From Bacillota bacterium (lineage in GTDB: Bacteria > Bacillota > Clostridia > Lachnospirales > Lachnospiraceae), in contig JAEWSH010000032.1 in the NCBI GenBank assembly GCA_023398375.1, positions 1 through 64,000 of the forward strand: DNA of 64,000 nt. Reading direction: 5' to 3'. A program made the position numbers and the translations under genes. The notes under the pieces are model-generated. The model ran no database searches, was not told the DNA's origin, and saw only the letters and a list, made by a program, of their open reading frames with translations. This document shows, piece by piece, positions 1 to 8,979 of this stretch. Position 1 is the stretch's first letter; each line of letters begins with the position of its first letter.

Positions 1-117
1 GTTATTGCTTCTTCTCGCCTGCACTTCACAGCGCAAACCTTGCAAGTCGCTATCAGGTTCGTCGGCAACTACGCCCTTTGGGACTTTCACCCAAGGTTCG
101 GGACATGCCCGTCATAC
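1..117 (-). mobile_element. 5' end of a probable group II intron (class C-like), truncated by the window
   Basis: Read on the minus strand, this stretch begins with GTATGACGGGCATG, close to the GUGYG start of group II introns. It continues with GGTGAAAGTCCC and GGGCGTAGTTGCCGACGAAC, then GATAGCGACTTGCAAGG. I recognise these as the conserved domain I region of bacterial group II introns. It starts three bases after the T-tract of the ftsZ terminator and lies in the same orientation as ftsZ. Class C introns are known to insert just downstream of intrinsic terminators. The rest of the intron and any reverse transcriptase gene would lie beyond coordinate 1. The assignment is from recalled family sequence, not from a search. 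Confidence 0.7.
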
Positions 118-120
118 TAC

Positions 121-151
121 AAAAAAACCATTTGGAGAGTCATCCAAATGG
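121..151 (-). terminator. Intrinsic terminator of ftsZ
   Basis: A perfect 9-bp stem (CCATTTGGA at 128-136 with TCCAAATGG at 143-151) has a six-base loop. On the minus strand it is followed by seven T. It lies 26 bp past the ftsZ stop codon and ends the dcw cluster. Confidence 0.9.
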
Positions 152-176
152 CTTTTAACATTAATTTATGATTATT

Positions 177-1361
177 TTATTTATTTCTTTGTAAAAAATC
201 GGGTATTTTTAATGATTTTTCTTCTACATTACTTCTTAAATCATGAGGTTTCTGAATACCTGTAATCGGTTTAATAGGGGTTGTCCCTACAGATGAAACG
301 GACGGAGTCAATCCGACACCGTTTAGTGCCGTAGTCTTTGGTTTTACACTCGGAACCGCACCTGGTTTACTTCCATAGGAAAAACTTCCCGCAAATTTAT
401 TTTGTACAGGCTGCTCTTCCAGTCCTGTTGCGATTACTGTAATTGTACAAGCATCTGTTAATGACTCATCATACATGGCACCAAAAATAATATTGACATC
501 ATCACCTGCTAACTCCTGTACATAGCTTGCCGCATCGGAAGCATCTGCCAATGTTATATCACCAGATACATTAATAATAACATGCGTTGCTCCACTAATA
601 GTCGTCTCAAGCAGCGGACTTTCTACTGCCATCTTAACAGCCTCACTTGCTTTATCATCACCCTTGCCTACACCAATACCTATATGAGCAATACCCTTGT
701 CCTTCATAACCGTCTGCACATCTGCAAAATCTAGATTGATAATTGCCGGGCGGTTAATTAAGTCAGTAATACCCTGTACTGCCTGCTGCAATACTTCATC
801 CGCTTTCTTTAAAGCATCTGGCATTGTTGTTCTGCGGTCTACGATTTCCAATAATTTATCGTTTGGAATTACAATTAAAGTGTCCACACTTTCTTTTAAC
901 TTTTCAATTCCCGAAATTGCATTTAACATACGTGCTTTTGCTTCAAAACGAAAAGGTTTTGTTACAACACCTACAGTTAAAATACCCATGTCTTTTGCCA
1001 ATTTAGCCGCAACTGGAGCCGCACCTGTTCCGGTTCCGCCGCCCATACCACAGGTCACGAATACCATATCAGCACCTTTTACTGCCGCAGCGATCTCTTC
1101 TGCACTTTCTTCAGCCGCTTTCTCGCCGATCTCCGGCTTAGCACCTGCTCCGAGTCCCTTCGTCAGCTTTTCTCCGATTTGAAGTAACTTAGGAGCCTTA
1201 CATAACTGTAAAGCCTGTTTATCTGTATTAAGGCCAATAAAATCAACCCCGTCAATATTTTCATCAATCATTCTATTTACAGCATTATTGCCTGCTCCAC
1301 CAACGCCTACTACGATGATTTTTGCAGCAGTTTCTGCATCATTTGTCTTAATTTCAAGCAA
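177..1361 (-). CDS. ftsZ: Cell division protein FtsZ
   Basis: This is the tubulin-like GTPase that polymerises into the Z ring at midcell and recruits the division machinery. It is 394 aa, the usual length. The nucleotide-binding fold starts near residue 15 (VVGVGGAGNNAVNRM), and the tubulin signature GGGTGTGAAP is at 107-116. A variable linker follows after about residue 320, with a conserved tail motif near the C-terminus (IPDFLQRNK). The start is TTG at 1361, chosen because AAGGAGG lies seven bases upstream and no ATG is nearby. It is the last gene of the dcw cluster, has its own promoter in the gap after ftsQ, and ends at a strong terminator. FtsA is not encoded beside it. Confidence 0.98.
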   Translation of the reverse strand: MLEIKTNDAETAAKIIVVGVGGAGNNAVNRMIDENIDGVDFIGLNTDKQALQLCKAPKLLQIGEKLTKGLGAGAKPEIGEKAAEESAEEIAAAVKGADMVFVTCGMGGGTGTGAAPVAAKLAKDMGILTVGVVTKPFRFEAKARMLNAISGIEKLKESVDTLIVIPNDKLLEIVDRRTTMPDALKKADEVLQQAVQGITDLINRPAIINLDFADVQTVMKDKGIAHIGIGVGKGDDKASEAVKMAVESPLLETTISGATHVIINVSGDITLADASDAASYVQELAGDDVNIIFGAMYDESLTDACTITVIATGLEEQPVQNKFAGSFSYGSKPGAVPSVKPKTTALNGVGLTPSVSSVGTTPIKPITGIQKPHDLRSNVEEKSLKIPDFLQRNK

Positions 1362-1404
1362 GGTAGTTCCTCCTTCTTATTCCCATTTAAACTCCACATA
1401 TCTC

Positions 1405-1433
1405 ATAATATAATTTTTTCGTGAATTTATCAA
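1405..1433 (-). promoter_or_regulatory. Probable sigma-A promoter of ftsZ
   Basis: On the minus strand TTGATA (1433-1428) and TATTAT (1410-1405) are separated by exactly 17 bp. They lie in the ftsQ-ftsZ gap, 43 bp upstream of the ftsZ start. This would allow ftsZ expression independent of the upstream dcw promoter. Confidence 0.6.
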
Positions 1434-1470
1434 CACATTTTTTCATTTTCTTCGCTTTTTTATCGGGAAA

Positions 1471-2244
1471 TTATTCCAATTGGAATGTTATATTTTTCGT
1501 ATCCTCAGAATAATTTTCCATTCTTAAGGTTCCCTTCTTTCCATCAAGTTCAGGCAATATGTATTTTAGCTTCATAATCTTTTCATCCAGATAGTCTTGT
1601 CCACCTATCATAACCTTAGCTTCTCCAAAATATAATGTCATATTGAGTGCAGCATCAAAGTAAATCTTATCTGTGGAGATACCATACTTATTTAATAACT
1701 GCGTGATATTCAGTATCTGCTTAAAGATGGTCTCGTCTTCTACCGGAAGCTTCTGGTACAATACTACATAACCATACTTAAGTCCTGTCACCTGTGGAAT
1801 TCCAGCTGTTTTATCTTCTGAACTTTCAACAATTGTCCCATCTTTGTCAAAATACATATACCGTCCAAGGAATTCAACATATCCGGCAAGTGCTTTTTCG
1901 TATACATTTATCTGAATGGTGTCCGGAGCCAGGATCGATACATCCATTGTCTCAATAAATGGAACATCCTTAATTTCCTTATTCCTATATAATATGGATA
2001 AATAGATGGAATTATTACTCAATTTTCCATCTATTACCATATCTTTTATTTCATCATCCGTATAGTGTGTATTTCCTTCTACATAAACCGTCCTGATTGT
2101 ATATTTTTCATAGATAAATACGCCCACAATCAGTAGAATCAAAACTACACATGCAATAATAAGTAATCTTACTTTTTTTTCAAATGCGGCAACCGATATA
2201 TTCTGTTTTGCTTTGCTCTTATCTTTCTTTTTCAAAATATGCAT
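1471..2244 (-). CDS. ftsQ: Cell division protein FtsQ/DivIB
   Basis: This bitopic membrane protein of the divisome forms the FtsQ(DivIB)-FtsL-FtsB(DivIC) complex outside the membrane. It is 257 aa. A basic cytoplasmic N-terminus (about 1-25) precedes one membrane segment at about 26-46. A POTRA-like domain follows from about 51 (RTVYVEGNTHYTDDEIK), then the FtsQ beta domain. The start ATG has GAGG seven bases upstream. Its place between murA and ftsZ is the usual one in Firmicutes, and family identity rests on architecture plus position. Whether to name it ftsQ or divIB is a matter of convention. Confidence 0.9.
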   Translation of the reverse strand: MHILKKKDKSKAKQNISVAAFEKKVRLLIIACVVLILLIVGVFIYEKYTIRTVYVEGNTHYTDDEIKDMVIDGKLSNNSIYLSILYRNKEIKDVPFIETMDVSILAPDTIQINVYEKALAGYVEFLGRYMYFDKDGTIVESSEDKTAGIPQVTGLKYGYVVLYQKLPVEDETIFKQILNITQLLNKYGISTDKIYFDAALNMTLYFGEAKVMIGGQDYLDEKIMKLKYILPELDGKKGTLRMENYSEDTKNITFQLE

Positions 2245-2253
2245 TTTCTTGCC

Positions 2254-3504
2254 TCACTCAACACTTATTCTGGCACCCAGTATGCTAAGATCTTTACAGA
2301 TATCTTCATATCCTCTATCTATAAAGTATTTATTTCCCACAACAGTTATGCCATATGCCGCCATTCCCGCTATTACAAGTGCAGCGCCTCCCCTTAGTTC
2401 TTCTGCAATCACATGTTTTCCCTGTAATCTGCCAACACCTGTAATATACGCATTGGCACCATCAATTGCAACTTTTGCACCCATCGTTTTCAATTCTTTG
2501 ACCATCTTATATCGATTTTCAAATATTGTTTCTTCTATTCTGCTGGTTCCTTCAGCCAATGCGCAGGCAACCATGAGCATTGACTGCATATCGGTTGGAA
2601 ATCCAGGGTATATTGCTGTTTTTATGTAGGGTATTGCATGAATCTGTTCATGCCTTGATATCATTAACTTATTTTCTTCCTTTACAACTTTGCCACCCAT
2701 TTGCTCCGCACAGGAAATCATACATTCCATCTGCTTCGTCGGTGCCTGTAAAAGGGATATATCACCGCCACATGCCACGCAGGCAAATACATATGTTCCT
2801 GCAACAATCCGGTCGCTTGGCACCCGAAATGACGCGCCATGCAATCCCTCAACCCCCTCAATCGTAATACATGCCGTTCCCATCCCCTGGATTTTACCGC
2901 CTGCCTTATTTAAAAACTGGCATAACGCTGTTATTTCCGGCTCTTTTGCTGCATTATATATCTTAGTGTTTCCCTCCGCACAAACTGCTGCCAGAATACA
3001 ATTTTCCGTAGCGCCTACGCTTGCAAACGGAAGATGGATCTCATTTCCAATTAACCGTTTTGTAAATGCTAAGATACTGTTATCTTCCTCCTCAATCGTA
3101 ATGCCAAGATTTTTGAGAGCCTGTAAATGAAAATCGACCGGTCGTTTACCTATCACACATCCACCCGGATAATCTAAAGACACTTGCTTTAGTCTTCCAA
3201 GTAATGCACCCATCAGCATAATTGAAGAACGCATTTTTATAACGTCTTCCTTGGGCAATCTGCTTTCCCGCACTTTTGTTGCATCCACAATAATAGAATG
3301 TTCCTCAAAAGTAACAGAACAGCCGATGTTCTGCAATAATTTAACCATCGTACTGACATCTGCAATTCTGGGGCAATTGTCAATGATACTTGTTCCATGA
3401 ATGAGTACTGTTGCTGCGAGAATCGGTAACGTTGCATTTTTTGAACCCTGTACCTTTATCTGTCCCTGTAATGAAATGCCGCCTTCAATCTGAATAGAAT
3501 CCAC
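2254..3504 (-). CDS. murA: UDP-N-acetylglucosamine 1-carboxyvinyltransferase MurA
   Basis: It transfers enolpyruvate from PEP to UDP-GlcNAc, the first committed step of peptidoglycan synthesis, in the cytoplasm. It is 416 aa, typical of the EPSP synthase superfamily. The K22-N23 pair (VQGSKNATLP) and the catalytic loop PGGCVIGKRP with Cys116 are visible. Cys at this position is the fosfomycin target. The start is GTG at 3504 with GAGGG seven bases upstream. It lies 9 bp before ftsQ and after a gap of 85 bp from ftsW. Clostridia often carry a second MurA elsewhere; this is the dcw-linked copy. Confidence 0.96.
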   Translation of the reverse strand: MDSIQIEGGISLQGQIKVQGSKNATLPILAATVLIHGTSIIDNCPRIADVSTMVKLLQNIGCSVTFEEHSIIVDATKVRESRLPKEDVIKMRSSIMLMGALLGRLKQVSLDYPGGCVIGKRPVDFHLQALKNLGITIEEEDNSILAFTKRLIGNEIHLPFASVGATENCILAAVCAEGNTKIYNAAKEPEITALCQFLNKAGGKIQGMGTACITIEGVEGLHGASFRVPSDRIVAGTYVFACVACGGDISLLQAPTKQMECMISCAEQMGGKVVKEENKLMISRHEQIHAIPYIKTAIYPGFPTDMQSMLMVACALAEGTSRIEETIFENRYKMVKELKTMGAKVAIDGANAYITGVGRLQGKHVIAEELRGGAALVIAGMAAYGITVVGNKYFIDRGYEDICKDLSILGARISVE

Positions 3505-3589
3505 GAATGTACCCTCATGCTTTATATTTTATAAAAATATGACCTATTCTATTATATGTCTGCATCCATAACTGGTATCTTGTACGCCG

Positions 3590-4741
3590 CTATACTTCAT
3601 TAAATTTAATTCCCCTTGCCACACTCAGTACTAATCCTATCTCAATTAACAGGAACATAACAGATGAACCGCCATAGCTGATAAAAGGTAATGAAATGCC
3701 TGTGTTCGGTATCGTATTTGTAACAACAGCAATATTCAGAATGACCTGTATTGCAAAATGTCCCAGAACTCCGACTACCAATAATGCCCCAAATAAATCC
3801 GGTGCATTATTGGCTATGATCATAAATCTCCAAATCAGCAGCATGAATAACAAAATAATAGCTATTGCTCCAAATAGGCCAAGCTCCTCACATATAATTG
3901 AAAAAATCATATCATTTTGTGCTTCCGGGATAAATCCAAGCTTCTGCATACTTTGCCCCAGTCCTTTTCCAAAGATTCCACCGGAACCAATTGCATATAA
4001 AGCTTGTAATGTCTGAAATCCTTTCCCGCTGGCATACGCCTCAGGATTCAGCCATGCCAGAATACGTTCGCCCCTGAATCCGAGTTTCCCATTGCCGGCT
4101 AATTTAGTAATCAGGAATACACCAGCTGATGCAGAAGCAATACCGACTACCCCGATCAGTATGAACTGTTTATACTGTGGACTTGATACAAATAACATGA
4201 GGAGTGCAATTCCCAATATAATAATTGCTGAACTTAAGTTATCTGTAATTAAATAAACCATAGCACAAATTGGTAACGGTGCTGCCAAAATAATCAGAAA
4301 TCCCTTTTTGGTCCTAATTGCCTTTCCCATACTGCATACCAGACTCGCTAGAAAAAGAATCATACCAAGCTTAGCTATCTCTGCCGGCTGCACGGATAAA
4401 CCAAGATTCAGCCATCTTCTTGCACCATGGCTTTCCCTTCCAAGCGGTGTCATTACGAGCATAATAAGAACTCCTGATACTATGTATCCCAATACCGAAA
4501 ACCTTTCCCAGAAATGATACGGAATCTTAGCTACCACCATCATGGCCACCAATCCTAATGTAGCCGCAAATGCCTGCTTTTTTAAATAGTAGGAAGGATC
4601 GTGATATTCCAGGCTTGCTTCGTAAGAACTAGTAGAATAAATCATTATTAGTCCAAATCCCAACAAAAAGAGTACCACAAACAGTAATGTATAATCAAAA
4701 AAATATTCTGTTTTTTTCTTTCTTGCTCTGCTTCCCGCCAC
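3590..4741 (-). CDS. ftsW: SEDS-family peptidoglycan polymerase FtsW/SpoVE
   Basis: This multi-spanning SEDS glycosyltransferase polymerises lipid II together with a class B PBP during septation. In spore formers the dcw copy may act as SpoVE. It is 383 aa with about ten hydrophobic segments. Family features are visible, including the loop RRWLNLGLSVQPAEIAK and the C-terminal PNTGISLPFISYGGSSV. The start is GTG at 4741 behind GGGGTGA. The murD stop lies 4 bp upstream, so translation is probably coupled. Two class B PBPs in the same cluster are its likely partners. FtsW and SpoVE cannot be told apart from sequence alone. Confidence 0.93.
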   Translation of the reverse strand: MAGSRARKKKTEYFFDYTLLFVVLFLLGFGLIMIYSTSSYEASLEYHDPSYYLKKQAFAATLGLVAMMVVAKIPYHFWERFSVLGYIVSGVLIMLVMTPLGRESHGARRWLNLGLSVQPAEIAKLGMILFLASLVCSMGKAIRTKKGFLIILAAPLPICAMVYLITDNLSSAIIILGIALLMLFVSSPQYKQFILIGVVGIASASAGVFLITKLAGNGKLGFRGERILAWLNPEAYASGKGFQTLQALYAIGSGGIFGKGLGQSMQKLGFIPEAQNDMIFSIICEELGLFGAIAIILLFMLLIWRFMIIANNAPDLFGALLVVGVLGHFAIQVILNIAVVTNTIPNTGISLPFISYGGSSVMFLLIEIGLVLSVARGIKFNEV

Positions 4742-4745
4742 AAGC

Positions 4746-6110
4746 TCACCCCTTCATATTGTTTACAAATTCTTTAAACATTTTTCCCCTTACTTCATAA
4801 TTCGGGAACATTCCCCAGCTTGCACATGCAGGTGAAAGCAATACTGCATCTCCAGGAATAGCTTTTTCCATACAGATCTGCATAACCTCTTCTAAATTTT
4901 CTGCAAAAATAATATTTGTATAACCATGCTTTTTTGCACATTTCGCAATCTTTTCTCTTGTCTGCCCAATCAGGATCAGCCATTTTACTTTTCCATCAAA
5001 TGCTTCTATCCAGTCATCATATTCATTTTCTTTGTCATAACCACCGCCAATTAACAGTGTTGGTTTGCTCATAGCCTTGATTCCTTTAATAGCAGCATCC
5101 GGATTTGTTCCTTTTGAATCATTGTAGTAATCAACTCCCTTTTTGGTCGCAACATATTCAATGCGGTGTTCTACCGCCTTAAATTCCTTCACAGTTGCAA
5201 TGATATTTTTTAATGGAACTCCAAAACTCTCTGCCATGGCAATAGCAGCCATCACATTTTCCACGTTATGTAAACCTATCAGCTTCATGTCATGAATATT
5301 CATCAATTTTTGAGGTGCTTGGATGCCATCTGCAAAATAAATATCATCTTTATCTGTATAAATTCCCTTTTCCAATACTCTTGCAGAAGAAAAATAGATT
5401 ACACTTGCTTTTGTCACTCCCCCAAATGCTCTTGTATTTTCATCCTCATAATTCAAAACACAAGTTTCTTCACTGGTTTGATTTTTTGCGATGGCCTCCT
5501 TTACAGCAATATAATTCTCCATTGTGTGGTGCCTGTTCAAATGATCTGGTGTAATATTTAAGATGGTAGATACCACAGGTTTGAATTCATGAATGGTTTC
5601 TAATTGAAAACTGCTGATTTCTGCCACTGTGACAGTATCATTTGTTGTCTCAAGTGCAATCTTTGTATATGGATTCCCGATATTTCCAACAACATAAACA
5701 CTTTCATAGTAATCCTTCATAATCTGACCCAACAATGAAGTCGTAGTTGTTTTTCCGTTCGTTCCTGTTATTGCCAATATTCTTCCTTTCGAAAATTGAT
5801 ATGCAAGTTCAATTTCTCCCCAGATCGGAATATTCTTACTGCGGTAATTTTCTACCAAAGGACTATCTACAGGTACACCAGGACTGATTACTACAAGTTC
5901 TATTTTTTCTTCAACTTCTGTTGGAATAGTACCCAAAATAATATCTGCCTGCACACCCGGACTCAATTTTTGTGCAATACCATCCCTTTCTAATTTATCA
6001 TTCGCATCAAACAATACTGGCTTTGCATTTGCTTTACTCAGCAATTCGGCTGCACCAATACCACTGACTCCGGTTCCTACTACTAAAACCGTCTTGTTCT
6101 CTACATTCAT
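4746..6110 (-). CDS. murD: UDP-N-acetylmuramoylalanine--D-glutamate ligase MurD
   Basis: This ATP-dependent ligase adds D-Glu to UDP-MurNAc-L-Ala in the cytoplasm. It is 454 aa, with the three Mur ligase domains in order. A Rossmann-like N-terminal domain begins VLVVGTGVSGIG, the ATP loop GTNGKTTTT is at 116-124, and a C-terminal domain includes YYNDSKGTNPDA. The start ATG lies eight bases after AAAGGAG. mraY precedes it by 13 bp and ftsW follows by 4 bp, so these form one transcription unit. Confidence 0.97.
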   Translation of the reverse strand: MNVENKTVLVVGTGVSGIGAAELLSKANAKPVLFDANDKLERDGIAQKLSPGVQADIILGTIPTEVEEKIELVVISPGVPVDSPLVENYRSKNIPIWGEIELAYQFSKGRILAITGTNGKTTTTSLLGQIMKDYYESVYVVGNIGNPYTKIALETTNDTVTVAEISSFQLETIHEFKPVVSTILNITPDHLNRHHTMENYIAVKEAIAKNQTSEETCVLNYEDENTRAFGGVTKASVIYFSSARVLEKGIYTDKDDIYFADGIQAPQKLMNIHDMKLIGLHNVENVMAAIAMAESFGVPLKNIIATVKEFKAVEHRIEYVATKKGVDYYNDSKGTNPDAAIKGIKAMSKPTLLIGGGYDKENEYDDWIEAFDGKVKWLILIGQTREKIAKCAKKHGYTNIIFAENLEEVMQICMEKAIPGDAVLLSPACASWGMFPNYEVRGKMFKEFVNNMKG

Positions 6111-6123
6111 TTTCTTATCTCCT

Positions 6124-7080
6124 TTATAATGCTAATAATGCAATCAGACATAGTATTGCTGTAATAATTGAGAACACAGCAACAATTCTTGTCTCAGACC
6201 ATCCACACAATTCAAAATGGTGATGAATTGGAGCCATTTTAAAAATACGCTTTCCACCGCTCATTTTAAAATAACTTATCTGTAATGCAACAGATATTAC
6301 CTCAATCAGATAAATGAAGCCAACAATCACTATAAATAATGGCATTTGAAGCATATATGCGGTGCCTGCAACAAATCCGCCCAAAGCCAAGGAACCTGTA
6401 TCCCCCATAAATACACTGGCAGGATATACATTAAATAATAAAAAGCCCAGTAATGCACCGACTACAGCACATGTGATTGGCTCAATCCCACTGTTCGTTC
6501 CAATTGCAACGACTGTAAAAAAAGTTGCAACCATAACAGTAACACTGCTTGCGAGACCGTCCAGACCATCCGTAAAATTTGTTCCATTCACAGTTCCTAT
6601 CACAACAAAAAATAAGAACGGAATATTTAAAATTCCTAAATCCAAGAAGCTTCCTGGCATAAAGGGAATCTTCATGGCAAGTGATACATTTGTATAATTT
6701 ACTAAGTAATATGCAAAAATCCCCGTAACAATAATCTGTCCGGTCATCTTTTGAAACGGTGATAATCCCATGGAACGCTTTAGCACAACTTTAATATAAT
6801 CATCTAAAAATCCAATCAATCCAAACCCTAACGTCAAAAATAAAATCGGAAGAATTTTAGGATATTGCTTCATATAAAGAAGTGAGGTAATCACAGCGCT
6901 CGTCAGGAAAAGTATTCCACCCATTGTCGGTGTCCCTGATTTCTTAAGATGTGTCTGTGGTCCCTCCGTTCTTTCTGTCTGCCCTACTTTTAATTTTCGC
7001 AAAAAAGGAATTACAATCGGCCCCAAAAGCACGCTTATTCCAAATGATATAATAACTGGAATCACCATCGTAACGTTCAT
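6124..7080 (-). CDS. mraY: Phospho-N-acetylmuramoyl-pentapeptide-transferase MraY
   Basis: This integral membrane enzyme transfers phospho-MurNAc-pentapeptide to undecaprenyl phosphate, giving lipid I. It is 318 aa, typical for Firmicutes, with ten hydrophobic segments. Conserved cytoplasmic motifs include KKSGTPTMGG, FLDDYIKV, NFTDGLDGLA, FMGDTGSLALGG and the histidine-rich APIHHHFE. These carry the Asp and His residues used for metal binding and catalysis. It follows the second class B PBP after 105 bp and precedes murD by 13 bp. Confidence 0.98.
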   Translation of the reverse strand: MNVTMVIPVIISFGISVLLGPIVIPFLRKLKVGQTERTEGPQTHLKKSGTPTMGGILFLTSAVITSLLYMKQYPKILPILFLTLGFGLIGFLDDYIKVVLKRSMGLSPFQKMTGQIIVTGIFAYYLVNYTNVSLAMKIPFMPGSFLDLGILNIPFLFFVVIGTVNGTNFTDGLDGLASSVTVMVATFFTVVAIGTNSGIEPITCAVVGALLGFLLFNVYPASVFMGDTGSLALGGFVAGTAYMLQMPLFIVIVGFIYLIEVISVALQISYFKMSGGKRIFKMAPIHHHFELCGWSETRIVAVFSIITAILCLIALLAL

Positions 7081-7185
7081 AATAATATACTCCCTATCCT
7101 TTCCGGATTTTATCTGATTTTTATCTTTTAGCTTCTTATCTGAAGCCCCTGCCTTTAAGAAAGATAACCCTTTTAATATAAAAAG

Positions 7186-8913
7186 TCAATTATATTCTGT
7201 CGTTTCCATATAAGGCAAGATATTTTCATATAATTGTCTGATGACCGGTGCCGCAATTTGACCGCCATAGTAAACACCACTTGGATTATTGATGATCACA
7301 ATTGCAAGTACTGTCGGTTCATCTGCAGGTGCAAATCCAACGAAAGATGCTATATATTTTCCGCTTCCTCTTGGCAGAGTCTGACTTGTTGCTGTTTTTC
7401 CACCTACTCTTTGCCCTTCTACATATCCGTTTTTACCGGTTCCATTTTCCACGACTTGCTCCAGGATATATTTCATTTTTTCAGAAGTATCCTCTGAAAC
7501 AATACCTGTTTCTTCTTTATACTGAAAGGTTTTAGAAATTTTACCATCTTCTTCAATTATACGCATGGCAAAGTGGGGCGTGACACGTCTTCCTCCATTA
7601 ATAATAGAAGATGCCGTTACTGCCATTTGAATTGGCGTAATTTGAAATGACTGTCCAAATGAAACCGTTGCCAGTTCCACAAGTCCCATATCCTCTGGTT
7701 TATGCATTATGGTAGAGGCTTCTCCTGGTAAGTCTATATTTGTCTTTTTCAATAAACCAAATTGCTCAAAATAATGATAGAATCTTTCTACACCCAGCCG
7801 AAGTCCGACTGTTACAAATACGGGATTGCAGGAATTCATGGTTCCATGCAGGAAGTCTTCGCTTCCATGACCTCCTACCTTATGGCACCGTATTTTTCTG
7901 TCTTCGACTACAATATACCCCGGACAGCTAAATTGATCTTCCAACGTAACGACTTTTTCTTCCAATCCCGCGGCTGCCGTAATAATCTTAAAAGCAGATC
8001 CTGGTTCATAGGTGTCGCTGATGCAGGCATTTCTCCACATTTTGTTAAGAGCATCCTGTTTTTCCTTTTCATTCAGCTGATTTGCACTTACTGAATCAGG
8101 CAATGTGTAAGGATCATTCAAATTAAATTCGGGTGCATTTACCATAGCATATATTTCACCATTTTGGGGATTCATGACCATGATAGATACACTATCCGCA
8201 TTCTTATTTTCCATAACCTGATTGGCTAACTGTGTCGCGTATGTCTGGATATTGATATCCATACTAATCTGAAGATTTCTCCCGCTGATTGGTTCTATAC
8301 GTTCTTCCCCTTCCCGTTCCACCTCTACTCCTTTTGCATCCGTCACTGTGAGGATAGTTCCATTGACTCCCTTCAGATATTCTTCATATTTAACTTCCAA
8401 TCCAACAATGCCCTGATTATCTCCGCCTGTAAAACCCAAAACTTTAGATGCTAATGTCTCATATGGATAGAAACGTTTATAATCTTCATCTACTTTTACG
8501 CCCGCATATTCATAAGCTCGTATCCTGTCTCCTATTTCTTTGGATACATTACTTTTTATCCGCTCAATTGCAGACACCTTCTCAACCCGTTTTCTTACTT
8601 TTTCTTCTTTTAAATCCAATTCCTTCACAAGCATATCGATGACTTCTTCCGGCTTTTCTAATTGACTGTGAATGACCGATATCGTGCAGACAGTTCTATT
8701 CGTTGCCAGAACTTTTCCATTCATATCCAATATTTTTCCCCTTGCTGCTTTGATATCCCGTTCTCTTTCATGCAGCGCTTCTGCCTGAATTGTATAATAT
8801 TCTGAACATGCAAGCATAAGATAACATAGTCTTCCAATTAGTATCAGGAAACAAATAAAACAGCAGATAAATAGAGAGAAAATCTTTTTGCGATGGAATG
8901 TTTTATTTTTCAA
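7186..8913 (-). CDS. Class B penicillin-binding protein (SpoVD/FtsI-like)
   Basis: It is a monofunctional peptidoglycan transpeptidase with an N-terminal membrane anchor at about 11-35, a dimerisation domain, and a transpeptidase domain from about 240. The three active-site motifs are SAFK (Ser306, Lys309), SCN (361-363) and a third box that reads KTA (506-508) rather than the usual KTG. It is 575 aa with no PASTA domains. The start is TTG at 8913 with GGGGT seven bases upstream. It is the second of two tandem class B PBPs in the dcw cluster. By position one probably serves vegetative division and the other sporulation, but sequence alone does not say which. Confidence 0.9.
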   Translation of the reverse strand: MKNKTFHRKKIFSLFICCFICFLILIGRLCYLMLACSEYYTIQAEALHERERDIKAARGKILDMNGKVLATNRTVCTISVIHSQLEKPEEVIDMLVKELDLKEEKVRKRVEKVSAIERIKSNVSKEIGDRIRAYEYAGVKVDEDYKRFYPYETLASKVLGFTGGDNQGIVGLEVKYEEYLKGVNGTILTVTDAKGVEVEREGEERIEPISGRNLQISMDINIQTYATQLANQVMENKNADSVSIMVMNPQNGEIYAMVNAPEFNLNDPYTLPDSVSANQLNEKEKQDALNKMWRNACISDTYEPGSAFKIITAAAGLEEKVVTLEDQFSCPGYIVVEDRKIRCHKVGGHGSEDFLHGTMNSCNPVFVTVGLRLGVERFYHYFEQFGLLKKTNIDLPGEASTIMHKPEDMGLVELATVSFGQSFQITPIQMAVTASSIINGGRRVTPHFAMRIIEEDGKISKTFQYKEETGIVSEDTSEKMKYILEQVVENGTGKNGYVEGQRVGGKTATSQTLPRGSGKYIASFVGFAPADEPTVLAIVIINNPSGVYYGGQIAAPVIRQLYENILPYMETTEYN

Positions 8914-8979
8914 TACAGTAACCCCATAAAGGTAATTACTACAATCTATTACTTTTTATATTAGGTTATTCATAATTTG

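Noticed and set aside
697..1182. A 161-codon plus-strand frame inside ftsZ
   Set aside because: It is the antisense shadow of the ftsZ coding sequence and has no independent signals.
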